This document shows positions 15,791 through 24,383 of a DNA stretch of 64,000 nt, piece after piece. This stretch comes from Chloroflexota bacterium (GTDB lineage: Bacteria > Chloroflexota > JAHJIN01), in the NCBI GenBank assembly GCA_018823415.1, contig JAHJIN010000234.1, positions 1 to 64,000 on the forward strand, read 5' to 3'. Below the pieces are notes generated by a model. It saw only the letters and a list, made by a program, of their open reading frames with translations, did no database searches and was not told the DNA's origin. Made by a program: the position numbers and the translations under genes. How positions within the stretch are numbered: position 1 is the first letter of the stretch; each line of letters opens with the position of its first letter.

Positions 15791-17914
15791 TTATTGGGCC
15801 CTCACCTGCACCGTGCCCACGGTGACGGCAATGCCCGTCCGGCCGCCCTGGGCGGACGGGTCGTCATCCACGACCCAGAGCCGCTGCATCGTCGCCGGGT
15901 CATACACACCTACGTCCAGGCGATAGTCGCCTGGGAGTGTGTCTGCCGGCACCTGGATGATGCCATAACTCAGGGCGCGGCTGCCCACCGGCCACGCCGT
16001 GGTGAGCCGGTGCTCGTTGTCGATCAGCGGCGCGTCGGCCTGGCCGGCCCCGCGCCCGGCACCGTCGTGCAAATAGACCGTGACCTTGTAATTGGCCGGC
16101 GGCGGCGACAGCGTCTCCCACTCCAAGACCATCCAGAGGCTGTCACCAGCAGGCACCGACGCCGGGCCATAGGCCGCGCCCCGCAGGGCCAGTTGCAGCG
16201 CGAAATTCCCGCCCACCGGCGACAGGGCGGGCAGCGCGAACGCAGCGTCTGCCGGCAGCGTATACTTCTCGATGACATAGCCGTGCCCGGGCATCTCGCT
16301 CGCCCGCTCCCCGGCCGTGCGCAGCAGGAAATCCACCAGCCGCTTGGGGTCGGCGTCCACGTGGTCGCCCTGGGTCCAGGTGACGACATAGACGCGCTCG
16401 TAGCCCCGGCACAGCGCCGTGAGGTCGCCCGGCGTCGTGACCTCGTTCACGCGCGGAAAATAGTATGGCGCATCGCCATGATAGAGATAATCGATGGTCT
16501 TGTGCGTATAGTCCGGGGGCCACAGGTGGCTGATGGGCAGCAGGAACACCACGCCCGGGCCATCCAGTGCGTTCATCCGGCCCGCGATCTCGGCCGCATC
16601 GCCGTGATAGGCATAGAACGTCTCCTCGCTGTGCGCCCAGGTATCAAAATAATCATGGTAGGTCAGGGCCGCATTGAGCAAGAGGGCGACGATCACCAGA
16701 CCGACGAACGTCAAACGTAAAACGTCAAACGTGAAACGTGGCAGCCGTGCGCGGTCGGCAGTCAGCCAGGACCAGATTCCCGTTACGGCCAAAGCGGGAA
16801 AGACAAACACGGCCGGCATGATGCCGATGGTCCGCAAAAAGTGGGGCGCGCCCTGGGAGATGACGCCGGGCAACAGCATGACGCCCAGCCAGGCCAGGAG
16901 CAAGGCGTAGCGGGGCTGCCGCCACCGCCAGATCGCCAACAGGACGCCGATGTAGAATAGGATTGCCGTCAACGGATCGAATACCGGCTTGCCTGCTAGA
17001 TTGTGCCTCCATGCCTCGTCGCCGCGCAGGCCAAACATACCGGCGGTGGCGACGACGTTGTTCAGCAAGGCGCGGGCCGGGTCCGGCGCCGCCGTCACCG
17101 ACACGTCGCCGCTGCGCCCGGCAAAGAGGTCCGGGTGCTGGACGAAATACATGCCCAGTGGCAAAAAGACGATGCAAGCAACCAGGGCGACCAGGAGCAG
17201 GGGGGCGATGGCGCCGCGGAGCGGAGGCGCAGGGGAACGAGGGAGCGCGCGGGACAAGGCCCACAGGCCGGTGAACGCGACCAGGACGAGCGGCACAAAG
17301 CGGCTGGCGGTGTAGGTATAGAGGCACAGGCCCAGGGCCGCGCCGGCCAGGATAAATAGCACGAGTGAGACCCGTTTTCTCTCAGAAAGCGGGTTTCCGC
17401 GTTCGCGCAAGGCCCACCAGAGTAAAGCAAAGGCGATGGCTTCCATGAGCGGCAGCATGATGGCCCGGAACCCCATGCGACTGAAGTGGACGTGCCAGTG
17501 CGAGACCGCCAGCCATGCCGTCGCCAGGGCCGCCAGGGCCACGCTGCGCCAACGCCCCTCGCCGGCGAACATGACGCGCACCAGCAGATACGTGGCCGGC
17601 ACCGTCGCCAGGCCCACCAACACGGCCGGCAGCCGGATCGCCTGCACCGTGGGACCCAGCCATGCCACCATCAGGGTGATGAGCCACAGGAACAAGGGCT
17701 CCCGGCCGCTGTTGTGGGGAAAAAAGATGGGCCACTGGCCGGTGCGCAGCACGTCCAGCGTGTCCACGCCGTGGTACGCCTCGTCATAGTACAGGCCGGT
17801 CGGGGTGGCGTTGATCTCGTACACGCGGAAAAAGGCGGCCACAGCCAAGAGGGCGAGCACGATAAACAGTTCCGGCCAGATTGCAGATTGCAGATTGCAG
17901 ACGACACGCCTCAT
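15791..17914 (-). CDS. GT39-like membrane glycosyltransferase with one C-terminal beta module
   Basis: A 707-residue protein with about 11-13 membrane segments in its first 430 residues. The first outer loop carries the acidic pair D44-E45 (YYDEAYHG), the hallmark of GT-C enzymes that use polyprenyl-phosphate sugars; SGREPLFLWL and SRMGFRA are typical of PMT/GT39 relatives. A soluble domain follows, and the last 140 residues form one copy of the beta-sandwich module (VTVYLHDGAG..., LPGDYRLDVGVYDPAT). The N-terminus is encoded partly by a TTGCAGA heptad array and residues around the RFTFDVLRLTF stretch by another (16707-16741). Start overlaps the upstream stop by four bases. Donor and acceptor unknown. 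Confidence 0.85.
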   Translation of the reverse strand: MRRVVCNLQSAIWPELFIVLALLAVAAFFRVYEINATPTGLYYDEAYHGVDTLDVLRTGQWPIFFPHNSGREPLFLWLITLMVAWLGPTVQAIRLPAVLVGLATVPATYLLVRVMFAGEGRWRSVALAALATAWLAVSHWHVHFSRMGFRAIMLPLMEAIAFALLWWALRERGNPLSERKRVSLVLFILAGAALGLCLYTYTASRFVPLVLVAFTGLWALSRALPRSPAPPLRGAIAPLLLVALVACIVFLPLGMYFVQHPDLFAGRSGDVSVTAAPDPARALLNNVVATAGMFGLRGDEAWRHNLAGKPVFDPLTAILFYIGVLLAIWRWRQPRYALLLAWLGVMLLPGVISQGAPHFLRTIGIMPAVFVFPALAVTGIWSWLTADRARLPRFTFDVLRLTFVGLVIVALLLNAALTYHDYFDTWAHSEETFYAYHGDAAEIAGRMNALDGPGVVFLLPISHLWPPDYTHKTIDYLYHGDAPYYFPRVNEVTTPGDLTALCRGYERVYVVTWTQGDHVDADPKRLVDFLLRTAGERASEMPGHGYVIEKYTLPADAAFALPALSPVGGNFALQLALRGAAYGPASVPAGDSLWMVLEWETLSPPPANYKVTVYLHDGAGRGAGQADAPLIDNEHRLTTAWPVGSRALSYGIIQVPADTLPGDYRLDVGVYDPATMQRLWVVDDDPSAQGGRTGIAVTVGTVQVRAQ
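16707..16741. repeat. Heptad array, 5 x 7 bp (AACGTCA type)
   Basis: Five consecutive heptamers: AACGTCA, AACGTAA, AACGTCA, AACGTGA, AACGTGG. Exactly 35 bp, inside the membrane region of a glycosyltransferase gene. It is the reverse complement type of the array at 44688-44722. Confidence 0.9.
17874..17901. repeat. Heptad array, 4 x 7 bp (TTGCAGA type)
   Basis: GGCCAGA followed by three perfect TTGCAGA units. It encodes residues 5-13 of the glycosyltransferase that starts at 17914. Confidence 0.88.
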
Positions 17915-20034
17915 GGCTCTATCTCTATGGTGCCCAAACGCACGTGGTCGCCCAGGGAATTGCCGGCGGCGTCGGTGGCCGGGAGACGCGTGCCGGTGAC
18001 CGGGTCGTACAGGCCCACGGCCAGGGTGTATTCGCCGGCCGGCGCGACTTGCCCTGAGCCTGTCGAAGGGTCGGCGTTGACCGCAAACTCGATGTCATCG
18101 ACCACGACCTGGCCGGGCTGCCACTGGCTGGTGGGCGCCGTGCCGCGCGCCGGGGGGCTGTCTTGCTGACCATAGATGCCAGGCCCGCCGTCGGCCCGGA
18201 CCACGTGGACGAAAACGGTATAGTCGGCGGAGATAGGCCCCAGACAACGCCAGTACAGGGTAAGGTAGTAGGTTGGTAAATTGGTGGAGTGGGCTTTGGT
18301 CAAGTCATAGCCGGTGAGGGCGATGGCGCCAAAGCGCACGTCGAGGGCGTGTGACGGCGTGCCCGGCTCGGCCAGGGGCGAGAGGTAAAGCGCCAGCCCC
18401 ACGCCGGCGAACTCGTGCGCCTCGACCTTGGCGCAGTGCGTGTCGAGCCAGGACTGGACCAGGCCGTTCGGGTCCCACGGCTCGCCGGCCTGGGGGATGA
18501 GCCACAGGCGGCGGTGTTGGCGGGCCAGTTGGTCCAGTTCGGTGGTGGTGACTGCTGCATCCCCCCCCCTCCCCGGCCCCGGCTGCGCCGGACTATAGCC
18601 TCCCCCGCCGGGGGAGGGGGCTTGGCGGGGCAGCAGGATGCGCTCGGCCTGATCGCCCCCCGTAGGGACCAGCCCATAGTAGTAGGTGAACGCGGTTTCC
18701 GGCGTGTTCTCGATGACGAGGTCGCCGGGGCGTTCGTGGGCGTGCAGGTACGCCGTCATGCCGCGCCAGTCGGGGCTTTTGGCATAGGCCGGGTCGAAAT
18801 AGTGATTGCTCAGGGCAAAGCCGCTGGCCGCCACGAGGTAGAGCAGGCCCAGTCCCAGCCGGGCATTGCGCACTACCACGCGGGTGGCAGCCGTCTGGGC
18901 CGGGTCGCCGGGCCGCACGAACGATTCCGACGCCGCCACCAGGCCCCGGGCCAGGATCAGCAGGTAAAACGGCGTGATGCCAATGAGATAGCGCTCGTGG
19001 AACATGGGCCGCCACTGGCTGAGGAACGCCACCAGCAGCACCGGCACCAGCACATAGATGGCCGCGATGTTGCGCCCGCTACCCAGCGGGTTCGGGGCGC
19101 GCTCGTGAGGCCGGCGTTGCAGCAGGCCGATGCCAAACAACAGGCCAAAGCCCAGGGTCAGCAGGAACGCGGCGAACAGGTCCAGCGCGGGTCCCAGGCT
19201 AAAGCCGATGATGGCCTGGAGCAGGATCGTGAGCAGGCCGGCCGCCGGCACATAGCCGCCGAACGCGGCAAACAACTGCGCGGCGACGACGAGCCAGGGC
19301 AGGTAGAGCAGCAGCACGGCGACCTGCGCCAGCACCCAGGGCCGCGTGCGCGGGTCGCGGGCCACCGTGCGGATGAGCCGGCTGATGGACGGATCGTCGG
19401 CGATGGCCCGGTGCGCGGCCAACACCAGGCTCCCGAACACGAGCAGGTTCTGGACCAGCAGCGTGAGGGCGGCGAAATAGTGCGTGTACAGTGCCAGGGC
19501 CGTGATCGCGATATAGGCCGCCCAACGCAGCCGGCCGCCGCGCCGCCAAGCCATCAACATCAACCATGCCGACAGGGCTGCCAGCGTCCCCAGCAGCGCG
19601 TACATGCGCGCATCCTGGGCGTGCCATACGTAAAAGGGATTGATGGCTGCCAGGAACGCGGCGATGAGGGCGATCTGCCGGTCGAGCAACTGCCGGCCCA
19701 GGGCATAGGCCACGGCTACCATGAGCACGCTGGGCACCACGGAAAAGAACCGCAGGGCGAACTCGGAATGGCCGGCCAGCGGCAGCCATAGCGACAGCAG
19801 CGCGTAATACAGCGGCGGATGCGGGTCGGTGCTGCCCAGGACGTTGGCCAGGCCGGCCCAGCCGGACCCGGCCGCCAGCACGCCATAGGCCTCGTCGCCG
19901 CGCAGGCTCTGAGCGTCCAGCAGGAACACGCGCAGGACCAGTGCGAGGAGCAAAATGCCGACCAGCAGCAGTTTTTGCCTGACGGCCTCGTGTCGCAGAG
20001 GATTGGGGATGGGTAGATTGGGAAATTTGGTCAT
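17911..20034 (-). CDS. GT39-like membrane glycosyltransferase with one C-terminal beta module
   Basis: A 707-residue GT-C type protein. D47-E48 (RGDEAYGVL) is the acidic pair in the first loop, and PHPPLYYALLSLW and NPFYVWHAQDARMYALL are classic for this family. About 11 membrane segments span residues 20-410. A short soluble domain and one beta module follow (DYTVFVHVV, APTSQWQPGQVVVDD, AGEYTLAVGLYDP). The start codon lies at the end of a 35-bp heptad array. The module's first strand is encoded by a second array (18260-18301), and a loop carries the STGSGQ insertion. Another insertion (GC palindrome, 18560-18630) falls in the soluble part. Overlaps both neighbours by four bases. Confidence 0.85.
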   Translation of the reverse strand: MTKFPNLPIPNPLRHEAVRQKLLLVGILLLALVLRVFLLDAQSLRGDEAYGVLAAGSGWAGLANVLGSTDPHPPLYYALLSLWLPLAGHSEFALRFFSVVPSVLMVAVAYALGRQLLDRQIALIAAFLAAINPFYVWHAQDARMYALLGTLAALSAWLMLMAWRRGGRLRWAAYIAITALALYTHYFAALTLLVQNLLVFGSLVLAAHRAIADDPSISRLIRTVARDPRTRPWVLAQVAVLLLYLPWLVVAAQLFAAFGGYVPAAGLLTILLQAIIGFSLGPALDLFAAFLLTLGFGLLFGIGLLQRRPHERAPNPLGSGRNIAAIYVLVPVLLVAFLSQWRPMFHERYLIGITPFYLLILARGLVAASESFVRPGDPAQTAATRVVVRNARLGLGLLYLVAASGFALSNHYFDPAYAKSPDWRGMTAYLHAHERPGDLVIENTPETAFTYYYGLVPTGGDQAERILLPRQAPSPGGGGYSPAQPGPGRGGDAAVTTTELDQLARQHRRLWLIPQAGEPWDPNGLVQSWLDTHCAKVEAHEFAGVGLALYLSPLAEPGTPSHALDVRFGAIALTGYDLTKAHSTNLPTYYLTLYWRCLGPISADYTVFVHVVRADGGPGIYGQQDSPPARGTAPTSQWQPGQVVVDDIEFAVNADPSTGSGQVAPAGEYTLAVGLYDPVTGTRLPATDAAGNSLGDHVRLGTIEIEP
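18048..18070. repeat. Dispersed 23-bp element encoding STGSGQ
   Basis: On the minus strand it reads CCCTTCGACAGGCTCAGGGC.., a sequence I recognise as a short repeat dispersed in many bacterial genomes. In frame it adds PSTGSGQ to a loop of the beta module where sister modules have only a short Asp/Pro turn. Confidence 0.75.
18260..18301. repeat. Heptad array, 6 x 7 bp
   Basis: Units GTAAGGT, AGTAGGT, TGGTAAA, TTGGTGG, AGTGGGC, TTTGGTC. Degenerate but in register. It encodes HSTNLPTYYLTL, the first strand of the beta module, at the same place as the arrays at 29411 and 43169. Confidence 0.75.
18560..18630. repeat. In-frame GC-rich palindromic insertion
   Basis: A C-run, CCCCGGCCCC and the stem CCTCCCCC-GCC-GGGGGAGG (18599-18617) lie inside the glycosyltransferase gene. 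It encodes a Pro/Gly-rich stretch (APSPGGGGYSPAQPGPGRGG) unlike the flanking protein and keeps the frame. Confidence 0.8.
20000..20034. repeat. Heptad array, 5 x 7 bp, ending in a start codon
   Basis: Units GGATTGG, GGATGGG, TAGATTG, GGAAATT, TGGTCAT. The last unit contains the ATG (minus strand) of the gene 17911-20034, so the array creates its first 11 residues (TKFPNLPIPN). Confidence 0.82.
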
Positions 20035-22421
20035 GGGGACACCGTTTCAGAGCGGCGAGACATTGTCACAGCTACGACGAGCAGGACGCCGGCGATGGCC
20101 AGGCTGGCGGCAGAGATGAGCGCGCCCAGCTTGAGCGATGCCGGGTCCAGCCACATCGTCACGCGATGGTCGCCGGCCGGGACCGGCACGGCGCGCAGGG
20201 TGTGGTCGGCATGCAGCACGGGCGCCGGGGCGTCATCGACCGTCGCCTGCCAGCCGGGAGACCAGTTCTCGCTCAGGACCAGCAGGCCCGGGGCCGCCGC
20301 GCTCACGTCTATCACGAGCCGGCCCGGCGCTTGCTCGATGACGCGAGCCGTGGACCCTGCGGGGGCGGTCGCGCCGGGCAGGTCGGTGGGCGCTGCCTGT
20401 TCCAGGATGGCGGCGGCACGAATGTCGAAATCCGGCGCAGCGAGCCGGGCCAGCCGCATGTCGGCCCGGGGCAGCACCTCGACACGATGGACTATCCAGG
20501 CGCGCGGGCCGGGGTTTGTCAGTTCGTACACGTCGGCCTCGTCGCCCTTGAAGACCTTGTGGAGGCCGTCGCGCGCCAGGTCGCCGCGCCACGTTGCCAC
20601 ATAGCGCACCGCCAGCAGGTCCCACAGCCGGCCCTCGGGCAGCGTGTTTACCACGTCGTCAAAGGCTTGCAGCTTGAGCGGGCTGGCCCCGCCCACGTCC
20701 TCCAGCTCGTAGAAGCAGCTGGCGTTGCCGGGCAGCGCGTCGCCGGTCACGCGAGTACCGGCCGTCGGCGCGTCGCGGAGATAGGCCAGGACCGGCGCGG
20801 GATTCAGGTGCTCGGCCGGCGACAGGTCGCCGGTCAGCGTGCGCATGTTGATGGAGAACAGATCGAGGACGATGAGGGCGAGAAAGGCAAATCGACAAAT
20901 GGACAAATGGGCAAATGCTGGCCGGAGGCGAGCGAACAAGAGCACTGTGCCCAGGGACAGGCAGAGCAGGACGATGAACCCTTTGTCCAGGGCGTCGTTG
21001 CGGGCCGGGAATTGCAGGCCCAGGGTGACGAGGGTCACGTAATAGAGCGCGGCCAGCAGGGCGGCGTAGAACAGGTCCAACTGGACCAGCCAGCCCAGGA
21101 ACCGGCGCAAGCGACGCCGGGCCTCGTCGGCCAGGGGCCGGGCGAGGGCGGCCGCGCCCAGGCCGGCCAGCACGGCCACGCCCAGGCTCCAGAGCACCGC
21201 GCCGCGCTCTTGCTGGCGAAAGATGCCAAATCCCGGTGCCAGCAAATAGAGCACGTCGTACAGGACCACGTGGCCGCCCAGCGAGAGCAGCAGTCCGAAC
21301 AGCGCCGTCCCGCCCCAGAACGCCACCTCGCGCGACCTGTTGCGCAGCGCCAGCGGCGCGACCAGGGCCAGGAGCAACGGCACAATGCCCACGTACAGCC
21401 CGGCCCACTCGGTCAGGGTGGGAAATAGCACCTGCATGAGGTCTTTGGGATTATAGCCGACAGCCGCCGCGTCATAGCCCAGGCTGGCCCGGGTGGTGAG
21501 GGGCATGTATTCTAGCGTGGGCACGAGTTGCACCGCCGCCACGCCAAAACCAAGCACCAGGAACAGGGCCGGATACGCTGCCAGCCGCGCGGCGTCGGCC
21601 CAACGACGCGCGCGCGCGGCGTGCACGAATGGCCCCAGCAGTCGAAAAGCCAGGTATGCCACGGCCGCATAGCCCACGAACAGGAACGCCTGGGGGTGAC
21701 CGGCCAGGATGGATACGCCCAGGGCCAGCCCGGCGAGGGTGGCAAAGGCGAGGGCTTGCACCCGGCCCCCCACCCCCACCCCGCGCTTTGCGTGCCTCTC
21801 CCCTTCCCCCCAATTTTGGGGGGAAGGGGAGGGGAAGGGGAGGGGATAGGGGGCCGAGGTAAGGGAATCCGCCATCACGTCCAGCGACAGGAGGATGAGC
21901 GGCAGCCACACCTCCACCTCCAGGATGGCGAGCTGGAGGGCCGGGTATGACGTGAGATAGCCGCCAAAGGCAAAAGCGATGCCGGCCACCAGGCCCCCAA
22001 ACATGCTGCCGGTCCGTCGTCGCACGAACAGGTACGTGAACGCCGCTGCCAGGAAAAAGTGCAAGATGGCCTGCACTTCCAGGGCATAGAGCGTGAGGTG
22101 CCCCCCGCTCAGCAGGTTGACGACGAGGCTGATCGGGTAAAACAGCCCGGCCTGGATGTCGGCGGCAAAGGGATGGCCGCCATACACGTAGGGAATCCAC
22201 AGGGGGATCCGGCCCTGCGCCAGCTCGCCGGCGGCGTAGGACTGGTAGGCATAAAACTGGTAGGTGAAATCGCCGGCAGGAAACGCGCGCTGGTCCGCCG
22301 GGTTGGGCGTGAGGACGCGCCAGAAAAAGAGCGCGGTGAGGGCCGCGAGCAGCCCCACGGCCAGGAGGTCGCGGAGCCAGGGCCGGGGATTGGCAGATTG
22401 GGGATTGGTGGATTGGTTCAT
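20031..22421 (-). CDS. YfhO-like multispanning membrane protein
   Basis: A 796-residue protein of the YfhO type, GT-C-fold relatives linked in Gram-positives to lipid or teichoic acid glycosylation. Family features are DFTYQFYAYQSYAAGELAQGRIPLWIPYVYGG near residues 51-82 and FGGYLTSYPALQLAILEVEVWLPLILLSLD in the middle, with about 12 membrane segments. The C-terminus has LSENWSPGWQATVDD, an outer beta domain, and a final membrane helix. It is the only large membrane protein of the cluster without the shared C-terminal module. It contains a palindromic insert (21798-21831) encoding Pro/Ser and Gly/Arg-rich residues and an octad array (20888-20919). ATG lies in another repeat (22384-22420). Confidence 0.85.
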   Translation of the reverse strand: MNQSTNPQSANPRPWLRDLLAVGLLAALTALFFWRVLTPNPADQRAFPAGDFTYQFYAYQSYAAGELAQGRIPLWIPYVYGGHPFAADIQAGLFYPISLVVNLLSGGHLTLYALEVQAILHFFLAAAFTYLFVRRRTGSMFGGLVAGIAFAFGGYLTSYPALQLAILEVEVWLPLILLSLDVMADSLTSAPYPLPFPSPSPQNWGEGERHAKRGVGVGGRVQALAFATLAGLALGVSILAGHPQAFLFVGYAAVAYLAFRLLGPFVHAARARRWADAARLAAYPALFLVLGFGVAAVQLVPTLEYMPLTTRASLGYDAAAVGYNPKDLMQVLFPTLTEWAGLYVGIVPLLLALVAPLALRNRSREVAFWGGTALFGLLLSLGGHVVLYDVLYLLAPGFGIFRQQERGAVLWSLGVAVLAGLGAAALARPLADEARRRLRRFLGWLVQLDLFYAALLAALYYVTLVTLGLQFPARNDALDKGFIVLLCLSLGTVLLFARLRPAFAHLSICRFAFLALIVLDLFSINMRTLTGDLSPAEHLNPAPVLAYLRDAPTAGTRVTGDALPGNASCFYELEDVGGASPLKLQAFDDVVNTLPEGRLWDLLAVRYVATWRGDLARDGLHKVFKGDEADVYELTNPGPRAWIVHRVEVLPRADMRLARLAAPDFDIRAAAILEQAAPTDLPGATAPAGSTARVIEQAPGRLVIDVSAAAPGLLVLSENWSPGWQATVDDAPAPVLHADHTLRAVPVPAGDHRVTMWLDPASLKLGALISAASLAIAGVLLVVAVTMSRRSETVSP
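20888..20919. repeat. Octad array, 4 x 8 bp (CAAATGGA type)
   Basis: CAAATCGA, CAAATGGA, CAAATGGG, CAAATGCT. It encodes FAHLSICRFAF within a membrane segment of the YfhO-like protein. Confidence 0.82.
21798..21831. repeat. In-frame palindromic insertion, 14-16 bp stem
   Basis: CTCCCCTTCCCCCC - AATTTT - GGGGGGAAGGGGAG is a perfect 14-bp inverted repeat (16 if AA/TT pair). It lies within a longer purine/pyrimidine-skewed stretch (about 21762-21855). It encodes the low-complexity PLPFPSPSPQNWGEGE region of the YfhO-like protein. Confidence 0.88.
22384..22420. repeat. Mixed 7/8-bp GATTGG array at a start codon
   Basis: Four GATTGG units spaced 8, 7 and 8 bases lead into the minus-strand ATG at 22421. 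They encode the first residues (NQSTNPQSANP) of the YfhO-like protein. Confidence 0.75.
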
Positions 22422-22442
22422 GCTGCGATTATATCACACGCA

Positions 22443-24383
22443 TCAACGAACGTCGAATGGCGGCAGGGTAATGACCTCGGCGCGGGGTTCCACGTCAAGC
22501 AGGGCCAGGTTGCGAAACCCGCCGTCGGGCAGGCGCTGGTAGACCACCACGTCGATATGGTATGGCCCGGGCGCGGCGCCGCGCAGCGACAGCTCGTAAT
22601 AGTCGCCCACCACCTCGCCGGGCGACCAGAGCGTGGTGGGATAGCAGCCCAGGACCGGGTGCGCGTTGTCGGCCTGGTCGATGAGCCGGCCTTCCCGGTC
22701 TACCAGTCGCACCGAGGCCGAGTAATCGGCCGGAAGCGCCTGGCGCGCCTGCCACCACAGCGTCAGCGACACCACGCTGTCGGCTGAGGTGCGATACCCG
22801 GCCAGCGACAGGCCGTCTTCCAGCGGGACATCGAGGCGCGTGGCCGGGGCCGGCAGTTCGGTTGCCGGCGCTGTGCCCACCCGGATGATGGCCCCCTCGC
22901 ACGACAGATAAGGCTGGCCCACGATTTCCGGCAGCGCCCGGGCCATGTATAGCGACTGGCCCCGGGCCGCCACCTCGTCGCGCAAGGGCAACACCAGGTC
23001 GATGGGATAGCGCACAACTACGTCCGGCCGCTGTCCCTCGATAAACTGGGCAACCCACAGGGCCGCGGCCTGCTCCCAATCGCAGACGATAACGGTGCCC
23101 GGGGCCACGGCCGACAGACTGCTGTCCACGAATCGCCGGGCCGTGGAACCCTGGAGAAACTGGCGGTGGAGGTCCAGCGGGGCCGCGCGCGCGTCTTCGA
23201 TGGCCTGATAGCGCGCCCACCCGCCGGGGAGCAGCAGCAAGAGCATCAAGGCCACCACCGCTGCGCCGGCCCAGTGCCCCACCGTTTCGCGCCGGCGCCA
23301 GGCCCACGCCACGAGTGCGCGCACCGCATCGGCCCCGGCTCCCACCCACAGGGCAAACAGGGCATAGGCCGGGATGAGAAAGACGACGTTGAGCCGGCCT
23401 TCCTGGACGTCGTACAGCAGCGTAAACAGCGCCAGCGGCGCAAAGGTCAGGGCCACGAGCAGTGCGCCGCGCCATCGCTTCCGATGGAACCACAGCGCGA
23501 CGAACCCCAGCAGCCCCAGGACCGTGCCCAGCCAGCCAAACTCGCGCAGCAGGATGTCCCAGAGCATCCCGGCCCGGCCCGGCAGCTCGGGCGACGTGAG
23601 GGGCAGCACGGTGGTGGCGAACTGGCGCGCCGTCACCAGGTCCAGAAAGCGGTCGAGTGTGTCGGGGTGATACAGGTCGAACGGCGAGCCCAGAGCGCTG
23701 CGAATCGGCAGGTAGAGGTAGAACAGCAGCGGCAGCGCGGTGAGAGCGGTCGCCGCGACGAGGGTCAGCGTGAGTCGGCGCGGCGCGCAGGCGCGACCGG
23801 CTCGGCGCTCGCGGGCCAGCACCAGCAGCACATAGAGCGCCAGGGCCGGGGCCGCCAGGATGGTGGTGCGGTGATGGGCCAGCCCCAGGCCATAGACAAA
23901 GGCGAGCAAGAGGAACCGGCGCGACGTTGGCCGCTCGCCCCACCACAGGGCCAGCGCCGTGACGAGGACGGCCAGACACGCCGTGAGGGTGCGGCCCCCG
24001 GCCACGGTGGACCAGAGCCACACCAACCCCACCAGGGGCCACGACAGCGCGCCCACGACAGCGGCCCCGGGCGACAGGCGCAATTGCCGGCCGACGAGAT
24101 ACAGCAGCGCCACGGTGACGCCGGCCAGCACCGCCGAAAGGAGGTTCATGCGCCAGGCCACGCTGCCCACCGGCACCAGGTACGACCAGGCCCAGCCCAG
24201 CAGCGTGTACAGCGGATAGCCGGTATAGTGCATGATGCCCAGCACCCGGGGCACAAACTGGGCCTCGCCGGGGTCGCCGCCGGCCACGCCGGGGTTCAGG
24301 GTGAACACGTACACGGCCAGGACCGTCAGGCCGACCAGGCCGGCGATGGCGAGTTCGCGGTGGCCCGTCATATGACGCGTCAT
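22443..24383 (-). CDS. DUF2723-like membrane protein with one C-terminal beta module
   Basis: A 646-residue protein. GVAGGDPGEAQFVPRVLGIMHYTGYPLYTLLG at about residues 32-63 is the signature of the DUF2723 family, GT-C-like proteins related to protein O-mannosyltransferases. About ten membrane segments run to residue 400. A short outer domain and one beta module follow (LSLAGYRTSADSVVSLTLWWQAR, CYPTTLWSPGEVVGDYYEL). The ATG at 24383 overlaps the upstream stop as ATGA. A longer frame starting at 24491 would lie inside that upstream gene and is not used. Substrate unknown. Confidence 0.84.
   Translation of the reverse strand: MTRHMTGHRELAIAGLVGLTVLAVYVFTLNPGVAGGDPGEAQFVPRVLGIMHYTGYPLYTLLGWAWSYLVPVGSVAWRMNLLSAVLAGVTVALLYLVGRQLRLSPGAAVVGALSWPLVGLVWLWSTVAGGRTLTACLAVLVTALALWWGERPTSRRFLLLAFVYGLGLAHHRTTILAAPALALYVLLVLARERRAGRACAPRRLTLTLVAATALTALPLLFYLYLPIRSALGSPFDLYHPDTLDRFLDLVTARQFATTVLPLTSPELPGRAGMLWDILLREFGWLGTVLGLLGFVALWFHRKRWRGALLVALTFAPLALFTLLYDVQEGRLNVVFLIPAYALFALWVGAGADAVRALVAWAWRRRETVGHWAGAAVVALMLLLLLPGGWARYQAIEDARAAPLDLHRQFLQGSTARRFVDSSLSAVAPGTVIVCDWEQAAALWVAQFIEGQRPDVVVRYPIDLVLPLRDEVAARGQSLYMARALPEIVGQPYLSCEGAIIRVGTAPATELPAPATRLDVPLEDGLSLAGYRTSADSVVSLTLWWQARQALPADYSASVRLVDREGRLIDQADNAHPVLGCYPTTLWSPGEVVGDYYELSLRGAAPGPYHIDVVVYQRLPDGGFRNLALLDVEPRAEVITLPPFDVR

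Noticed and set aside
18415-19791. Long plus-strand open frame inside the glycosyltransferase gene
   Set aside because: The product is Gln/Arg/Gly-rich with no motifs, and the minus strand encodes a clear GT-C protein throughout.
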